NCBI GenBank assembly: GCA_031472005.1
Contig: PZJY01000010.1
Coordinates: 1,674,001 to 1,738,000, forward strand
Direction of reading: 5' to 3'
Source of the DNA: Tetracladium setigerum
Taxonomy: Eukaryota > Ascomycota > Leotiomycetes > Helotiales
DNA: 64,000 nt
Part shown: piece by piece, positions 62,966 through 64,000 of the stretch
Position numbering within the stretch: the stretch's first letter is position 1
How the letters are laid out: each line of letters begins with the position of its first letter
Notes under the pieces: generated by a model
What the model saw: only the letters and a program-made list of their open reading frames with translations
Told to the model about the DNA's origin: nothing
The model's database searches: none
Translations under genes and position numbers: made by a program

Positions 62966-64000
62966 TCATCCCTTGCACTTGAACTCCATCTCGTTCGATG
63001 ACGACGACCCTGTTCCTCGCTGAGATGGCTGGAAGTCTAGCTCAACGAGGCGAACCATCTTGGTCATTCTTTGTTGGACCTCCATGCGGACTTTGTCGGC
63101 CATGACTTGGCTGGCACAAACTGGGACACTGTTAGTCAGTGGTCTCATGGTGTCGTTGATCTATGGCCTTTACGGGACACCATCACCTTGCCGCGGTGGG
63201 ACTTGAACTCCGTCGTGAGGACTTCAACCACATTCGGTGGTGCAAATATCTTTTTGATTCTAGAATGTTTGCCATATTCCAAATCCTCCTTGCCATAATC
63301 CTGGACGTGAAGGCGGACCTCGAGGATCTACATTTTTTTAGCAAGCTTAAAAATTGAGACCCAGGGCAATCGTACGTATCCCGTATCACTATCTAGGAGA
63401 TCATCCATCCAGTGCTTGACCCACTGCTCTTGGCCTGAGAAAGGTTAGGATGTGCAGGATGATTTTGAGTTTGGCTCAACTTACTCTCTTTGCTGATTTG
63501 CCACACAAGAAGAATTCGACGCGTCCTCACCTGGCAATTGTTATATCCGCTGATGAGGTCCTTGATGTATGGAATATGGCCCGCGATGCCGATGCCGGTG
63601 GCAAACATGACCACCGTCCCATAGTCTCCAAACTTATGCTGTATTCCGTATGGTCCATCGATAAACGCAAGCAGCTTTTTGCTGGTATGCCTATCTAGCT
63701 CCCCGGTAAACCCCGTTCTGGATTTCACCAAGAGCGAGATCGTCAACCCATTCACACCCCAATCCCACCATGAAATCATGAAAGGGTGTCCTCGTAGTCC
63801 TGTCAAGATGCCAAGCTTCGGGATGGAAACGAATACATACTGACCAGCCCTCACCCTCCACTTTCTAGGTACGGTGATGTCGACCCGCAGTACGTTGGAC
63901 GGCAGTATAAGCGAATTCTCCGATGGGTAGTGAATTGAAATACGAGTTGCTACCGCGTGTGCAAATGGCCTACCGATAACACAATTTCTAAATGCGAACA
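62966..64000 (-). CDS. FRE/NOX-type ferric reductase, C-terminal half (partial, runs off right edge)
   Basis: Minus-strand exons are 64000-63485, 63434-63376, 63327-63187 and about 63128-62966, with introns GTAAGT...TTCTCAG, GTACGA...ATGTAG and GTGATG...CTAACAG. The FAD-binding barrel shows RAGQYVFVSIPK and HPFMISWWDWG, the counterpart of the HPFT motif. The NAD(P)H-binding domain shows GTVVMFATGIGIAGHIPY. The end reads VCASQVMADKVR, then VRLVELDFQPS. Fungal FRE proteins move electrons from NADPH through FAD and heme to extracellular ferric or cupric ions. The heme-bearing membrane half lies beyond 64000. The last junction is off by one base as read (VPVCAS needs phase 2), so either another donor or a one-base indel exists there. 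Confidence 0.85.

Noticed and set aside
63180..63220. GGTGGGACTTGAACTCC resembling a tRNA T-arm on the minus strand
   Set aside because: Lies within the FRE reductase coding exon. No acceptor stem or anticodon arm can be folded around it.

Overview
The window looks like nuclear DNA of a filamentous ascomycete. Genes are split by many short introns (45-97 bp) with GTAAGT/GTGAGT-type donors and CTAAC/CTAAT branch sites. The protein families are typical of Pezizomycotina: a WOPR (Gti1/Pac2) regulator, a Zn(2)-C6 factor, a CFEM-type PTH11-like receptor, a CSC1/RSN1 channel, a DUF7924 protein and an FRE-type reductase. The family mix suggests Leotiomycetes/Helotiales, which is an inference. All exon structures were read by eye from splice signals and phase.

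Layout. 1-7110 is a very AT-rich, CA/TG-poor block, as left by repeat-induced point mutation (RIP). It holds two partial Ty3/gypsy-like elements with LTRs in opposite orientation and a long Ty1/copia-like remnant that stops abruptly at about 7110. From there the sequence is of normal composition, gene-sparse and accessory in character. 7.1-20 kb holds a chromo-like/AT-hook gene, a WOPR gene split by a solo LTR, and a partly decayed EST1-type gene. 19.7-29.6 kb holds an HNH-nuclease-like gene, several hypothetical genes, and a run of broken genes (DUF7924, APH-like, FunK1-like, homeodomain). 30-41 kb holds a possible PD-(D/E)XK-like gene, a bZIP-like gene, an alpha/beta-hydrolase, a Zn(2)-C6 gene and membrane proteins. 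42.8-64 kb is better preserved: a full-length EST1-type paralogue, F-box, CFEM receptor, SET-domain and CSC1 genes, several small coiled-coil or Myb-like genes, and an FRE reductase cut by the right edge.

Two themes stand out. First, a short GGTGGTCACTTAAGT-like motif is arrayed 130-210 bp upstream of the start codons of several unrelated genes between 46 and 58 kb, which suggests a shared cis-regulatory module or a small dispersed repeat inserting into promoters. Second, at least six genes are disrupted by what look like single-base indels, mostly in homopolymers, while their splice sites and reading frames are otherwise good. This could mean very recent decay or uncorrected long-read sequencing errors, and it affects how every 'pseudogene' here should be read. 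No RNA gene, CRISPR array or secondary-metabolite core enzyme was seen.
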